The position numbers were made by a program, and so were the translations under genes. This document shows, piece after piece, positions 63,983-64,000 of a DNA stretch of 64,000 nucleotides. The stretch lies in the NCBI GenBank assembly GCA_016288315.1, contig JAEEYU010000055.1:90417-154416 (forward strand), written 5' to 3'. Origin of the DNA: Clostridiaceae bacterium. GTDB lineage: Bacteria; Bacillota; Clostridia; Oscillospirales; Acutalibacteraceae. Under the pieces are notes generated by a model. It was not told the DNA's origin and searched no databases. It saw only the letters and a program-made list of their open reading frames with translations. The first letter of the stretch is position 1. Each line of letters opens with the position of its first letter.

Positions 63983-64000
63983 TTTTAAAACTGAACAGAA

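Noticed and set aside
1-64000. Mobile elements, phage genes, CRISPR arrays, defence islands, tRNA or rRNA genes
   Set aside because: I looked for transposase/integrase motifs, regularly spaced direct repeats and tRNA-like cloverleaf sequences and saw none; gene content is core metabolic and housekeeping.

Overview
This 64 kb window reads as chromosomal DNA of a low-to-mid GC member of the Bacillota, most likely an anaerobic Clostridia of the gut Oscillospirales/Ruminococcaceae type. That placement is inference from gene content and layout. Supporting signs are SepF, DivIVA, RNase J, a GdpP-type c-di-AMP phosphodiesterase, a RicA/YlbF-like protein beside miaB, a T-box before ileS, split transketolase subunits, formate-tetrahydrofolate ligase, a MscL with a zinc ribbon, strong GGAGG sites and frequent TTG starts. 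I see no tRNA, rRNA, IS element, prophage, CRISPR array or obvious pseudogene.

Layout. 1-1664 (-) is a truncated aconitase. 1905-7460 (+) holds a FtsK/SpoIIIE translocase, a YgiQ radical SAM protein and a membrane-anchored ComEC-like metallo-beta-lactamase. 7479-22988 (+) is one long co-directional run of fifteen genes: miaB, a RicA-like gene, mutS, mutL, miaA, a HlyD-like protein, yggS, sepF, divIVA, lspA, rluD, two transketolase subunits, a second DivIVA-like protein and a lone fumarase beta subunit. It ends at a strong hairpin shared with a convergent SulP-like permease (22986-24143, -). 24298-25903 (+) has a second ComEC-like protein and a cyclophilin. 25936-31048 (-) has rfbC, rfbA and ileS, the last under an isoleucine T-box. 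31060-37129 (+) has a radical SAM activase-like protein, mscL, proC and two glycoside hydrolase-type proteins. 37138-38727 (-) holds a small monooxygenase-like protein and two paralogous YD-like lipoproteins. argF (+) has a consensus promoter overlaid by two ARG-box-like sites. 39766-42367 (-) has a GH125 alpha-mannosidase and a flavoprotein. pyk (+) and rnhA (-) converge on a shared hairpin. 44475-54183 (+) is a housekeeping run: rnj, gdpP, rplI, dnaB, tilS, hpt, ftsH. 54193-59059 (+) has a phosphoesterase, trxB, an unusual membrane M28 peptidase and fhs. The last 5 kb has a secreted lipase-like protein, thiamine pyrophosphokinase, a polysaccharide deacetylase, a GDPD-family protein and a C39-like cysteine peptidase.

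Most genes are ordinary core functions: DNA repair (MutS/L), tRNA modification (MiaA/B, TilS), division-site assembly (SepF/DivIVA), RNA decay (RNase J/RNase H) and one-carbon/pentose metabolism. Three observations deserve most attention. First, an M28 peptidase carries two membrane helices between its zinc-ligand motifs. Second, a recurrent promoter/leader layout (-35, 17 bp, -10, 6 bp, GGTGAT, 4-5 bp, start codon) implies mRNAs whose leader is little more than the ribosome-binding site. Third, RNase J appears to be translationally coupled to an eight-codon upstream ORF that overlaps a hairpin. No complete novel multi-gene defence or biosynthetic system is evident. The only gene-free stretch over 300 bases (30747-31104) holds the ileS T-box and two divergent promoters.
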